Assembly: GCA_040902725.1 (NCBI GenBank)
Contig: JBBDWU010000029.1
Coordinates: forward strand, 1 to 30,699
DNA length: 30,699 nt
Reading direction: 5' to 3'
Origin: JACVRU01 sp040902725
Lineage (GTDB): Bacteria > Actinomycetota > Thermoleophilia > Gaiellales > Gaiellaceae
Positions within the stretch are counted from its first letter, which is position 1; the number at the start of each line of letters is the position of its first letter. A model generated the notes under the pieces. The model did no database searches and was not told the DNA's origin. It saw only the letters and a list, made by a program, of their open reading frames with translations. A program made the position numbers and the translations under genes. Positions 21,194 to 28,943 of the stretch are shown here, piece by piece.

Positions 21194-21865
21194 ATGGGAT
21201 CTCCCGTCGTCGCTCTCGCCTGCACGGGGCTCGTCAAGCGTTACGGGCGCACGACCGTCCTGGGCGGAGTCGACCTCGTGGTCGAGCGAGGCTCGGTCGT
21301 AGGCCTCGTCGGCCCGAACGGCTCCGGGAAGACGACGACCCTGCGGATCGCCGCGGGCCTGGTCGCGGCTGACGGTGGCAGCGCGCTCGTCGACGGTGAG
21401 CGCGCGGGCACGACGGCCGCGAAGGCGAGGACGGGCTTCGTCCCCGACGAGCCCACCGGGCTGGACGAGCTGACCGTGGGCGAGTACCTGGGTCTTGTGC
21501 GCGCGCTGTACCGAGCCGGGCCGGAATACGACGCCCGCGCGGGTGCGCTACTGGCGGCCTTCCGCCTGTCGGGGCGCGAACGATCGCTCCTGGGCTCGCT
21601 CTCACACGGGCTCCGGCGCGCGAGCGCGATCGTCGCGGCGCTGGCCCTGCGCCCGGCGCTCGCCGTCGTCGACGAGGCCTCGGCGGCCCTCGACCCCGCT
21701 GCCAGCGCGACTCTGCGCGAATCGCTGCGGGCGCTCGCGGGGGGCGGGGGCGGCGTGCTGCTCGCGACCCAGGACCTCGAGTTCGCGCGCGAGACGTGCG
21801 ACAGCGTGGCGGTGCTCGGCGGCGGCAGGATCGTCGAGCATGGGCCCGTGGCGGTGCTCTCTTGA
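21194..21865 (+). CDS. ABC transporter ATPase of the RiPP-like locus
   Basis: 223-aa ATPase of the drug/peptide-export (ABC-2) type. Walker A is GPNGSGKTT (about residues 41-49), the signature is a variant LSHGLRRA, and Walker B is LAVVDEASAALDP with the catalytic Glu. At the switch position the usual His is replaced by Gln (LLATQDLEFARE). The ATG at 21194 sits 6 nt after the -10 box and has no ribosome site. The stop overlaps the TTG of the permease gene (TTGA). With the permease it would export the peptide encoded upstream or confer self-protection. Confidence 0.88.
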   Translation: MGSPVVALACTGLVKRYGRTTVLGGVDLVVERGSVVGLVGPNGSGKTTTLRIAAGLVAADGGSALVDGERAGTTAAKARTGFVPDEPTGLDELTVGEYLGLVRALYRAGPEYDARAGALLAAFRLSGRERSLLGSLSHGLRRASAIVAALALRPALAVVDEASAALDPAASATLRESLRALAGGGGGVLLATQDLEFARETCDSVAVLGGGRIVEHGPVAVLS

Positions 21866-23205
21866 GGGCCGTCGTTCGCGCCGGTCTCCTCTGCGCGGTC
21901 CGTCGGAGCGGGCGGCGGGCGGCCATCCTGGTGGTCGCGTTGCCCGCGCTCGCCTTGCTTGCCGGCGAGCGGGCAGGGCCGGCTCTCCAGCAGGCGGTTG
22001 CGTCGAGCCTGCCCGCGGCGCTGTCCACCGGACTCGGCTTCGGCGCGACCGCCGCCGTGGCAGGTGTCGTCGTCGCCCTCGCGGTGCCCCGCCGCCGGTT
22101 CCTGGGCGCCCAGCTCGCGGCGGCGCCGCTCTCGCCCGCCGCCCTCTTCGCCGCCGTCACCCTCGTGCCGCTGCTGCTGGCCGGCCTCGCGGCTTCCGCG
22201 GTCGAGGCCGCCTTCCTCGTTCCGGCGCTCGGCGCCGCGGCGCCGACGGCACTCGCCGCGGGCTGGGCCGGCTTCGCGCTTGGGGCCGCGACGGCAGAGG
22301 GCGGCGCCGCCCTTCGGGGGTCGCCCGCCGGCGCCGTCGCGCTCGCCGGCGTGGCCGGGCTGTGGGCCCTCGGCGCCGTCGGGGCGGGGACGGACGCTCT
22401 CTTCGGCCCCTTCGGCTACCTGGGCCTCGCGCTGCGGGGAGAGGAGCTCGGCACCGGGCCGGCGGCCCTCGCGGGCATCGCCGTCGCCGCGTTCGCGCTC
22501 TGGGGGCTCGCGGCCGCGTTCCGTCCCGACGACCGCCCGGCCCGCGGAGAGGTGCGCGCAATCCTGCCCACCGGCGGCGGGCCGCTCACGGCGGCCTTCC
22601 TCGCGAGCCTCAAGCGCCTGGGACGGCGCGGGGAGCTCCGGCGCACGGCGTGGACGGCGACGGCCGCAGCGGCCGCCGCAGGCCTGGTGCTCGCGGTGCT
22701 CGTGGGCGCGGAGGGGATGCTGCTCGGCGCGAGCCTGGCCGTGCTCGGCGCGGCGCTCGTCCCGCTGGCGGCCGCAGGCATCGACGGGGAGGCGGAGTGG
22801 CTCTGGCGAGCGTCCCCGGCACCGCGGTGGGCGACTGGGGCGGCGGCGGCAGTCGCGGGTCTCGTCGTTGCGCTCCTGCTGGTGACGGCAGCCGTAGCCC
22901 CGGCGGCGGGCTGGGCGGGGGCTTCGGCCGGCGCGCTGCTGCAGGTGCTCGCCCTGGCGGTCTTCACTCTGGGCGCGGCGGCGATCGCCGGCGCGCTGCT
23001 TCCCTGGCGCTCCGACCGTCCGGCCGACGAGCTCGCGTCCTTCGGTGCGCTCGTCGCCGTGGCCACCGGGCTCTGGTTCGTCCTCGGCCGGGCGGCCGAG
23101 TCGCTCGGCGGGGGAACGGCCGCGTCGGTCGCCGTGCTGACGGCCGAGCTCGTCGCGGCGATGGCGCTCGCCGGCCTGACCGCCGCTCGGGGACCACGGT
23201 GCTGA
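21862..23205 (+). CDS. ABC-2-like membrane permease of the RiPP-like locus
   Basis: 447-aa very hydrophobic, Ala/Gly/Leu-rich protein with roughly ten to twelve membrane helices and a basic N-terminus (RAVVRAGLLCAVRRSGRRA). A cytoplasmic stretch about residues 215-265 (RPDDRPARGEVRAILPTGGG...SLKRLGRRGELRR) splits it into two halves. The TTG start at 21862 overlaps the ATPase stop by 4 nt, the usual coupling in this window. No close family is recognised; the permease role is inferred from topology and the ATPase partner. Its stop overlaps the next gene by 7 nt. Confidence 0.75.
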   Translation: MRAVVRAGLLCAVRRSGRRAAILVVALPALALLAGERAGPALQQAVASSLPAALSTGLGFGATAAVAGVVVALAVPRRRFLGAQLAAAPLSPAALFAAVTLVPLLLAGLAASAVEAAFLVPALGAAAPTALAAGWAGFALGAATAEGGAALRGSPAGAVALAGVAGLWALGAVGAGTDALFGPFGYLGLALRGEELGTGPAALAGIAVAAFALWGLAAAFRPDDRPARGEVRAILPTGGGPLTAAFLASLKRLGRRGELRRTAWTATAAAAAAGLVLAVLVGAEGMLLGASLAVLGAALVPLAAAGIDGEAEWLWRASPAPRWATGAAAAVAGLVVALLLVTAAVAPAAGWAGASAGALLQVLALAVFTLGAAAIAGALLPWRSDRPADELASFGALVAVATGLWFVLGRAAESLGGGTAASVAVLTAELVAAMALAGLTAARGPRC

Positions 23206-23945
23206 TCCGGCCGGAGGACCGGGTGCGGCTGCCGGCGGGGGTGAGGCTCACCGACGCTGGGCTGGTGGACCCGATCAGAGCCGGGCCGATCCCGCTGAAC
23301 GACACCGGCCGATTCGTGGTCGCGCACGCCGACGGGCGCACCGTAGGGGCGCTGGCGCACGGGCTCGCGACCGCCACCGGGGTGCCCGCCGAGCGTGCGC
23401 TGGCGAACACGCTCTCGTTCTGCGCGGCGCTCAACCGCGTCCTGCTGCTGAACGTGAAGCGGTCGCGCCGCCGTGTCCCGTCCGCGGTCGTCGCTCTTGC
23501 GCACGGGTTGCGCCCGGCCTTCCTGCGCCGCCGCGGCGGGCTGCGGCTGCTGGCGGCTCCGGCGGTTGCGCTGGGCGCCCTGGGCTGGCTGGCCGGCGCC
23601 CCGCTGCTGTCGCCCGGCGGGGCGCTGCTGCTCGGACTCGCGCTCGGCGGAGGGCTCGCGCTGCACGAGCTCGGCCACCGTGCGCTGCTGCGGGGCGCGT
23701 CGTGGTGCGTCGCCGTGTCCGGGCTGAAGGTCGAGATCCTCCACCAGGCGCTGCCGCCCCCCCGTCGCGCCGTCGTCGCCGCTGGCGGACCGCTTGTGGC
23801 GTCACTCGCCGGCGCCGCCGCCCTCGCAGCCGCGTGGTGGCTCGCGGCCGCGGAGCTCGCGCTTGCATCTGCACCGCTCACGGCGCAAGCTCTGGGTCTG
23901 ACTGTGCTCGCTGGAGACGGAAGGAGCGCATGCGGACTCTCGTGA
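23199..23945 (+). CDS. PqqD-like leader-recognition domain fused to an M50-type metallopeptidase
   Basis: 248-aa protein from GTG 23199. Residues about 1-88 follow the PqqD/RRE pattern: RPEDRVRLPAGVRL, a 'PIPLNDTGRFVVAHADGRTVGALA' region (read as LNDTG then DGRTV), and a helix ending ALNRVLLLNVK. Residues about 105-248 are membrane-embedded and carry the zinc motif HELGH (156-160) and a C-terminal Asp in AGDGRS (D240), with AAGGPLVASLAG between, as in site-2-protease-like M50 peptidases; the usual N-x-x-P before DG is degenerate. Leader binding plus intramembrane cleavage of the upstream peptide is the natural inference. It overlaps both neighbours. Confidence 0.78.
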   Translation: MLIRPEDRVRLPAGVRLTDAGLVDPIRAGPIPLNDTGRFVVAHADGRTVGALAHGLATATGVPAERALANTLSFCAALNRVLLLNVKRSRRRVPSAVVALAHGLRPAFLRRRGGLRLLAAPAVALGALGWLAGAPLLSPGGALLLGLALGGGLALHELGHRALLRGASWCVAVSGLKVEILHQALPPPRRAVVAAGGPLVASLAGAAALAAAWWLAAAELALASAPLTAQALGLTVLAGDGRSACGLS

Positions 23946-24205
23946 CCGCCTTCCTCCTTGGTGCGGTCGCCGTGGGCCTGGCCGCAGCCGCCGCTGCCGT
24001 GGCGATCCTGATCGTGGCCGACGCCGCCGGCTGGGAGAGTTTCAGTGCCGAGATCGGCTCGCTCGTCTTCGTCTCGTTCGAGCGCGCCGGCGAGGATACC
24101 GAGGCCACCGTGGGCCCCGGGATCGCGGTCGCCGCGGTCGCCGGCGGGGTGCTCAACGCCCTGGGCGCGAGCCTCCTCAAGCGGCGGCGCGATCTCCTAC
24201 ACTGA
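23930..24205 (+). CDS. Small two-helix membrane protein at the end of the RiPP-like operon
   Basis: 91-aa protein from ATG 23930 with AAGGAG just upstream (23921-23926, spacing 3). Helix 1 is LVTAFLLGAVAVGLAAAAAAVAILIVA, helix 2 is IAVAAVAGGVLNALGASLL, followed by a basic end KRRRDLLH. Between them lies an acidic loop (FERAGEDTEATVG). It overlaps the M50 gene by 16 nt, so it is co-translated. Possible immunity or export accessory protein; no homology is recognised. The segment SLVFVSFERAGEDTE might instead be exposed outside. Confidence 0.7.
   Translation: MRTLVTAFLLGAVAVGLAAAAAAVAILIVADAAGWESFSAEIGSLVFVSFERAGEDTEATVGPGIAVAAVAGGVLNALGASLLKRRRDLLH
24198..24203 (+). promoter_or_regulatory. Candidate -10 box for the small membrane-protein pair
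   Basis: TACACT ends 6 nt before GTG 24210, overlapping the stop of the preceding gene; a leaderless start is implied. Confidence 0.4.
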
Positions 24206-24209
24206 GCGC

Positions 24210-24449
24210 GTGGACCACATGCTCGTGGAGGTCCTCTTCATGATGGTGATCCTCAAGATCCCCGTCGTGTACATCTGCCTCGTCGTCTGGTGGGCCGTGC
24301 GGGCCGAGCCGCGCCCGCTCGAGGGCGCTGTCGTCCCCGCACGCTTGGGTGCGCTCGACGAGCCGTGCTCCTGGCGCAGGCCACGCCGGCCCGAACCCCG
24401 CGGGGGGCGCGGTCGCCGCACCGCGGCCGCGAGGGCCGCCGCGCGATGA
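24210..24449 (+). CDS. Small single-helix membrane protein, unknown
   Basis: 79 aa from GTG 24210 (or 76 from ATG 24219). One N-terminal helix (VEVLFMMVILKIPVVYICLVVWWAV) is followed by RAEPRPLEGA and a basic, low-complexity Arg/Ala tail that may be poorly structured. The tail is suspiciously GC-driven, so only the first ~40 residues look conserved. Stop overlaps the next ATG (ATGA). Own -10 box suggests separation from the RiPP-like operon. Confidence 0.6.
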   Translation: MDHMLVEVLFMMVILKIPVVYICLVVWWAVRAEPRPLEGAVVPARLGALDEPCSWRRPRRPEPRGGRGRRTAAARAAAR

Positions 24450-24703
24450 GCGTCTCGGAGCCGCGTGAGCGGCCGGCGGAGCACGTCGCCGGGTTCCTGG
24501 CCGCCGCGTCGCTCGCGGTCAGCCTGATCGGGATCGTCGAGCGCCCCGTGCGCACCATCCCGGTAGCACTCGTGGTGGGGCTGATCGCGGTCGCCATGGG
24601 CGGACGGCACCAGCGGCTGGCCGCCGCCGCGGTGATGGTGGGGGCGCTCGCCTTCGTGGTGGGGATGACGGTGGCGATCGCCACCGAAGCTCCGCTCTGG
24701 TAA
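24446..24703 (+). CDS. Small membrane protein, unknown
   Basis: 85 aa starting at the ATG that overlaps the previous stop. Three hydrophobic stretches (AGFLAAASLAVSLIGIV; IPVALVVGLIAVAMG; LAAAAVMVGALAFVVGMTVAIA) with short polar links (ERPVRT, GRHQR). A compact three-helix membrane protein of unknown role, coupled to the gene before and 26 nt upstream of sucA. Confidence 0.65.
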   Translation: MSVSEPRERPAEHVAGFLAAASLAVSLIGIVERPVRTIPVALVVGLIAVAMGGRHQRLAAAAVMVGALAFVVGMTVAIATEAPLW

Positions 24704-24729
24704 GGCGCCGCTGCTACAAAGGACGCGTA

Positions 24730-27519
24730 ATGGCCGAGCGCCGTGACGTCGACGGGCTGAACGCGGGCTACGCCCAGCTCCTGCTCGACGACTACCTCGA
24801 GAACCCCTCCTCGGTGCCGCCCGAGTGGCGCGAGCTCTTCGAGCGGGGCGACTCGCCGCTGCTCGCCGAGCGCCCCGGCCTCGCGCGGCTGATCGAGGCG
24901 GCGCGCGCCGACGGGGACGGCCAAGCCGTTGCGGCCGCGCCAGGGCCCGTCGCAACCCCCGACGAAGAGCTCGTCGGCGGCGTCGCCGCGGCGATGGCCC
25001 TCGTCAAGGCCTACCGCACGCACGGCCACCTCGCCGCCAGGCTCGACCCCCTCGGCTCCGAGCCGCCCGGCGAGCCCGCGCTCGACCCGCTGCGCTACGT
25101 CCCCAGGCTCACGCCCGAGCTGCAAGCGCGCATCCCGGCGGCGCTGCTCCGGCTCTCCGTGGAGGGGGACACCCTGGCGGAGGCGATCCCGCACCTGGAG
25201 GAGACCTACTGCGGCACGATCGCCTACGAGCTCGAGCACATCGCCGACCACGAGCAGCGCGTCTGGCTGAGGCAGGCGATCGAGTCGGGCACCTACAGGC
25301 AGCCGCTCGCGCCCGAGGAGCGCCGCCGGCTGCTCGAGCGGCTGACCGAGGTCGAGACCTTCGAGACTTTCCTGCGCAAGACGTTCCTGGGCCAGAAGCA
25401 GTTCTCGATCGAGGGGCTGGACGTGCTCGTCCCGATGCTCGACGAGGCGATCGAGCTCGCCGCGGAGAGCGGTGCGCACGAGATCGTGCTGGGGATGGCT
25501 CATCGCGGCCGGCTGAACGTGCTCGCCCACACCGTCGGCCGCCCGTACGACACGATCCTGCGGGAGTTCGAGGGCGAGCGGACGATCGAGGCCGTGTCCG
25601 CGGACCCGGAGGGCGGCACCGGCGACGTCAAGTACCACCTGGGCGCCCGCGGAGCGCGCCAGACGCGCGCGGGCGAGATCACGGTCACGCTCGCCTCCAA
25701 CCCCTCGCACCTCGAGGCCGTCGACCCGGTGGTCGAGGGGATCACACGGTCGAAGCAGACCGACCGCGGCGCGAACGAGGCCGTCCACGAGCCGTCGGTC
25801 GCGCTGCCCGTGCTAATCCACGGCGACGCATCCTTCGCCGCGCAGGGCGTCGTTGCGGAGACGCTGAACCTCAGCGCACTCGCGGGCTACTCCACGGGCG
25901 GCACGGTCCACCTGATCGCGAACAACCAGGTGGGGTTCACGACCGACCCGGCCGAGGGACGCTCGACGCGCTACGCGAGCGACCTCGCCAAGGGCTTCGA
26001 CGTCCCGATCGTCCACGTCAACGCCGACGACCCCGAGGCCGCGATCGCGGCCGTCCGGCTCGCGATGGCGTATCGCCGCCGCTTCGGCCGCGACGTGGTG
26101 ATCGACCTCGTCGGCTACCGGCGCCACGGCCACAACGAGCAGGACGAGCCGGCGTACACGCAGCCGCTGATGGCCGACCGGATCGCGCGGCAGCCGCCCG
26201 TGCGCGAGCAGTACGCGGCCAGGGTCGCGGAGGCCGGCGAGGCGGACGCGTTGCTGGGCGCGGTGCAAGAGCGCCTGCGCGAGGCGCACGCCGGGCTGAA
26301 GGAGGCCTTTGCCGCCAAGGAGCGGAGCGAGCGCACCCCGTCCGCCGGTGACTCCGGCGTCGACACGCAGGTGCCCGAGGACCGGCTGCGGAGCCTCAAC
26401 GAGGAGCTGCTGCGCGTCCCCGACGAGTTCACCGTCCACCCGAAGCTCGCGCGCCAGCTGGAGCGGCGCCGCGAGGCGCTCGACGAGGGCGGGATCGACT
26501 GGGGCCAGGCGGAGGCGCTCTCGCTGGCGAGCTTGCTGACCGAGGGGATCCCCGTGCGCCTCACCGGCCAGGACACCGAGCGGGGCACATTCTCGCACCG
26601 CCATCTCGTGCTCCACGACGCCGAGACCGGCGAGCGCTACGCGCCGATCCAACGGCTCGAGGGCGCGACGGCCGCGTTCGAGGTGCACAACTCGCCGCTC
26701 TCCGAGTTCGCCGCGCTCGGCTTCGAGTACGGCTACTCGATCGCGGCCGCCGAGGCGCTCGTGCTCTGGGAGGCCCAGTTCGGCGACTTCGTCAACGGGG
26801 CGCAGGTGATCGTCGACCAGTTCATGGTCTCCGGGCTCTCGAAGTGGAAGCAGAGCTCGCGCCTGACGCTGCTGCTCCCGCACGGGTACGAGGGGAACGG
26901 CCCCGAGCACTCGTCCGCCCGGCTCGAGCGCTTCCTCTCGCTCGCCGCGCAGGAAAACGTCCGGGTCGCCAACTGCTCCACCGCCGCTCAGTACTTCCAC
27001 CTGCTCCGCCGCCAGGCGCTCGACCCCAAGGGCAGGCCTCTGATCGTGATGACGCCCAAGGGCCTGCTGCGGCTCAAGGAGGCGTCATCGACGCTCGCGG
27101 AGCTCAGCGAGGGTGGCTTCCGGCAGGTGATCGACGACGAGGGCCGCCCCGAGAAGGACGCGGTCCGCCGGCTCGTCCTCTGCTCGGGGAAGGTCTACTA
27201 CGACCTCACCGCCCACGAGCTCCGCGGGCAGGCGGGGGACGTCGCCGTCGCCCGACTCGAGCAGCTCTACCCGTTCCCGGTCGAGGCGGCGCGCGAGCTG
27301 GTCGCCGGCTACCCCGCGCTCGAGGAGATCGTCTGGGCGCAGGAGGAGCCTCAGAACATGGGCGCCTGGCGGGCCATTCGCCACCGGCTCGAGGAGGTCG
27401 CGGGCGAGGTGCCCGTCCGCTACGTGGGCCGGCCCTGGCGCGCGAGCCCCAGCGAGGGGTATCCCACGGCGCACCAGCTCGAGCAGGCCCGCATCCTGCG
27501 CGAGGCCCTCTCGCGCTAA
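24730..27519 (+). CDS. sucA: 2-oxoglutarate dehydrogenase E1 component
   Basis: 929-aa thiamine-diphosphate enzyme that decarboxylates 2-oxoglutarate in the citric acid cycle. The N-terminal helix (GLNAGYAQLLLDDYLENPSSVPPEWRELF) binds the E2 partner. Active-site landmarks are EVETFETFLRKTFLGQKQFSIEG, GMAHRGRLNVLAH, the SNPSHLEAVDPVVEG loop and HGDASFAAQGVV followed by ANNQVGFTT (ThDP GD-N). The C-terminal part includes FVNGAQVIVDQF and SSARLERFLSLAAQEN. It is E. coli SucA-sized and lacks the E2-like front of mycobacterial Kgd. AAAGGA precedes the ATG. E2 and E3 genes are not in the window. Confidence 0.96.
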   Translation: MAERRDVDGLNAGYAQLLLDDYLENPSSVPPEWRELFERGDSPLLAERPGLARLIEAARADGDGQAVAAAPGPVATPDEELVGGVAAAMALVKAYRTHGHLAARLDPLGSEPPGEPALDPLRYVPRLTPELQARIPAALLRLSVEGDTLAEAIPHLEETYCGTIAYELEHIADHEQRVWLRQAIESGTYRQPLAPEERRRLLERLTEVETFETFLRKTFLGQKQFSIEGLDVLVPMLDEAIELAAESGAHEIVLGMAHRGRLNVLAHTVGRPYDTILREFEGERTIEAVSADPEGGTGDVKYHLGARGARQTRAGEITVTLASNPSHLEAVDPVVEGITRSKQTDRGANEAVHEPSVALPVLIHGDASFAAQGVVAETLNLSALAGYSTGGTVHLIANNQVGFTTDPAEGRSTRYASDLAKGFDVPIVHVNADDPEAAIAAVRLAMAYRRRFGRDVVIDLVGYRRHGHNEQDEPAYTQPLMADRIARQPPVREQYAARVAEAGEADALLGAVQERLREAHAGLKEAFAAKERSERTPSAGDSGVDTQVPEDRLRSLNEELLRVPDEFTVHPKLARQLERRREALDEGGIDWGQAEALSLASLLTEGIPVRLTGQDTERGTFSHRHLVLHDAETGERYAPIQRLEGATAAFEVHNSPLSEFAALGFEYGYSIAAAEALVLWEAQFGDFVNGAQVIVDQFMVSGLSKWKQSSRLTLLLPHGYEGNGPEHSSARLERFLSLAAQENVRVANCSTAAQYFHLLRRQALDPKGRPLIVMTPKGLLRLKEASSTLAELSEGGFRQVIDDEGRPEKDAVRRLVLCSGKVYYDLTAHELRGQAGDVAVARLEQLYPFPVEAARELVAGYPALEEIVWAQEEPQNMGAWRAIRHRLEEVAGEVPVRYVGRPWRASPSEGYPTAHQLEQARILREALSR

Positions 27520-28592
27520 TGGCCCAGCGTACGGCTGCCGATACTGGAGGTAGGAGGGTTTTCTTGGGCTGGCTTCGCAAGGCCAACATCGCAAACAGGC
27601 TCCACCGGCTCGCCGCCGCCGCTACCGCGGTTGCCGACGGGCGGCTCTGGGAGCGGATCGAGGGCGACGGCGCTCCTGAAGAGGCCTTCAACGGGATGGC
27701 GGCGGCGCTCGAGGAGCGCTTCGACAGCCTGGAGCGGGAGCGGCTGCGCCTGCGGGACGTGACGATCCGCTTCGGCGAAGCGCTCTCCGCCACGCACGAC
27801 ACCGAGCAGTTGCTGCACGCGATCGTCGAGACGGCGGTCGAGGCGACGCGGGCCGCCGGTGGCCACTTCACGGGGCCGGGCGGCCGGCTGATCCAGGTTG
27901 GGGATCCCGACGCCGGGCCGGAGCGGTTCGAGCTGCCGCTGCTCGCCGGCCGGACGAACTTCGGGACGATCGTGCTCTACGGGCCCGGCTTCGCGATCCA
28001 GGACATCGAGGCAGCCTCACTCTTCGTCGGGCACGCCGTGATCGCGCTCGACAACGCTCGCCTCCACCGGATTCTCGAGCGCCAGGCTCTGGTCGACGGG
28101 CTCACCGGGCTCGCGAACCGCCGCTCCGCGGAGGCTGCGCTCGGCGTCGAGGTCGCGCGCGCCGTTCGCTTCGGCGACCCGCTGGCCGTCGTGATGGCCG
28201 ACCTCGACAACTTCAAGGTCGTCAACGACCGCTACGGGCACCCGGCCGGCGACGCGGTCCTCCGTGAGTTCGCCGCCGTGCTCGAGGCGACTGTCCGCGA
28301 GATCGACGAGGCCGCACGCTGGGGCGGGGAGGAGTTCTGCCTCGTGCTGCCCGGCACCGACGCCGCGGGCGCGGCTGCCCTCGCCGAGCGCGTCCGAGTC
28401 GCGGGGGCCGCCCGCACGATCCTCACTCCCGAGGGCGCGGCCGTGCAGGTGACGGCGAGCTTCGGCGTCGCGGCCAATCCGCCGTACGCGACCGCCGAGG
28501 AGCTGGTCGCCGCGGCCGACGCCGCGCTCTACGAGGCGAAGCGGGCGGGCAAGGACTGCGTATCGGTTGCCACGAGCCAGGCCACGGCCTGA
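27519..28592 (+). CDS. GAF-GGDEF diguanylate cyclase
   Basis: 357 aa from the ATG overlapping the sucA stop (TAATG). A TTG at 27564 with a strong GGAGGG 5 nt upstream is an equally good start (342 aa, MGWLRKANIANRLHRL). Residues about 30-75 resemble a HAMP/helical linker, about 75-190 a GAF sensor (FGEALSATHDTEQLLHAIVETAVEATRA). The GGDEF domain begins at LVDGLTGLANRRSAE. The active site is GGEEF at 269-273, and the RxxD inhibitory site (REID, 260-263) is placed correctly five residues before it, so it should make c-di-GMP and be product-inhibited. No membrane helix is visible. Confidence 0.93.
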   Translation: MAQRTAADTGGRRVFLGWLRKANIANRLHRLAAAATAVADGRLWERIEGDGAPEEAFNGMAAALEERFDSLERERLRLRDVTIRFGEALSATHDTEQLLHAIVETAVEATRAAGGHFTGPGGRLIQVGDPDAGPERFELPLLAGRTNFGTIVLYGPGFAIQDIEAASLFVGHAVIALDNARLHRILERQALVDGLTGLANRRSAEAALGVEVARAVRFGDPLAVVMADLDNFKVVNDRYGHPAGDAVLREFAAVLEATVREIDEAARWGGEEFCLVLPGTDAAGAAALAERVRVAGAARTILTPEGAAVQVTASFGVAANPPYATAEELVAAADAALYEAKRAGKDCVSVATSQATA

Positions 28593-28604
28593 GTCTTCCC
28601 CGTC

Positions 28605-28641
28605 TAAACTTCCGGGGTGGTCGTTCGCGAGCCCGGAGGAG
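28605..28641 (+). promoter_or_regulatory. Promoter and ribosome site of the small acidic protein gene
   Basis: TAAACT (28605-28610) is a near-consensus -10. Transcription from about 28617 gives a short leader carrying GGAGGAG (28635-28641) just before ATG 28644. Confidence 0.5.
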
Positions 28642-28643
28642 AT

Positions 28644-28943
28644 ATGCAGCAGGTCGACACGACGTCGAACTTCGCCCAGGTGATCCAGGACCATCTGGCC
28701 CTGAAGGAGCGCAACGCGCTGCTGGAGCAGCGGATGCCGCTCGAGCACTACAAGGACAAGGTGCAGGACCCCTTCGAGAACCACCCGCTCTTCAAGACCG
28801 AGGAGCAGGCCCGGATCGAAGAGACGATGGACGGCGTCGAGAGCGCCGAGCCCGTCGTGGTCGCCGACCATGAGCCGGAGAAAGCGTCGGAGGTCGACGA
28901 CAGCCTCTGGGGCAAGTCGCGCGACTTCGACTGGGGCGACTAG
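28644..28943 (+). CDS. Small acidic protein, unknown function
   Basis: 99-aa soluble, charged protein. N-terminal half is helical (FAQVIQDHLALKERNALLEQRMPLEHYKDK), then a possible motif DPFENHPLFKTEEQARIEETMD, and an acidic tail ending LWGKSRDFDWGD. ATG 28644 is chosen for its GGAGG ribosome site; a GTG at 28617 is also in frame and would add nine residues. No family recognised. The stop overlaps that of the convergent gene in a CTAG (28940-28943). Confidence 0.7.
   Translation: MQQVDTTSNFAQVIQDHLALKERNALLEQRMPLEHYKDKVQDPFENHPLFKTEEQARIEETMDGVESAEPVVVADHEPEKASEVDDSLWGKSRDFDWGD

Noticed and set aside
20830..23945. Classical lasso peptide cluster
   Set aside because: The leader motif fits, but there is no asparagine-synthetase-like cyclase and no transglutaminase-like protease, and the core has a membrane helix.
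24730..27519. Multifunctional Kgd (E1 with E2-like N-terminus)
   Set aside because: The protein starts with the SucA-type N-terminal helix and is 929 aa, without the extra acyltransferase domain.
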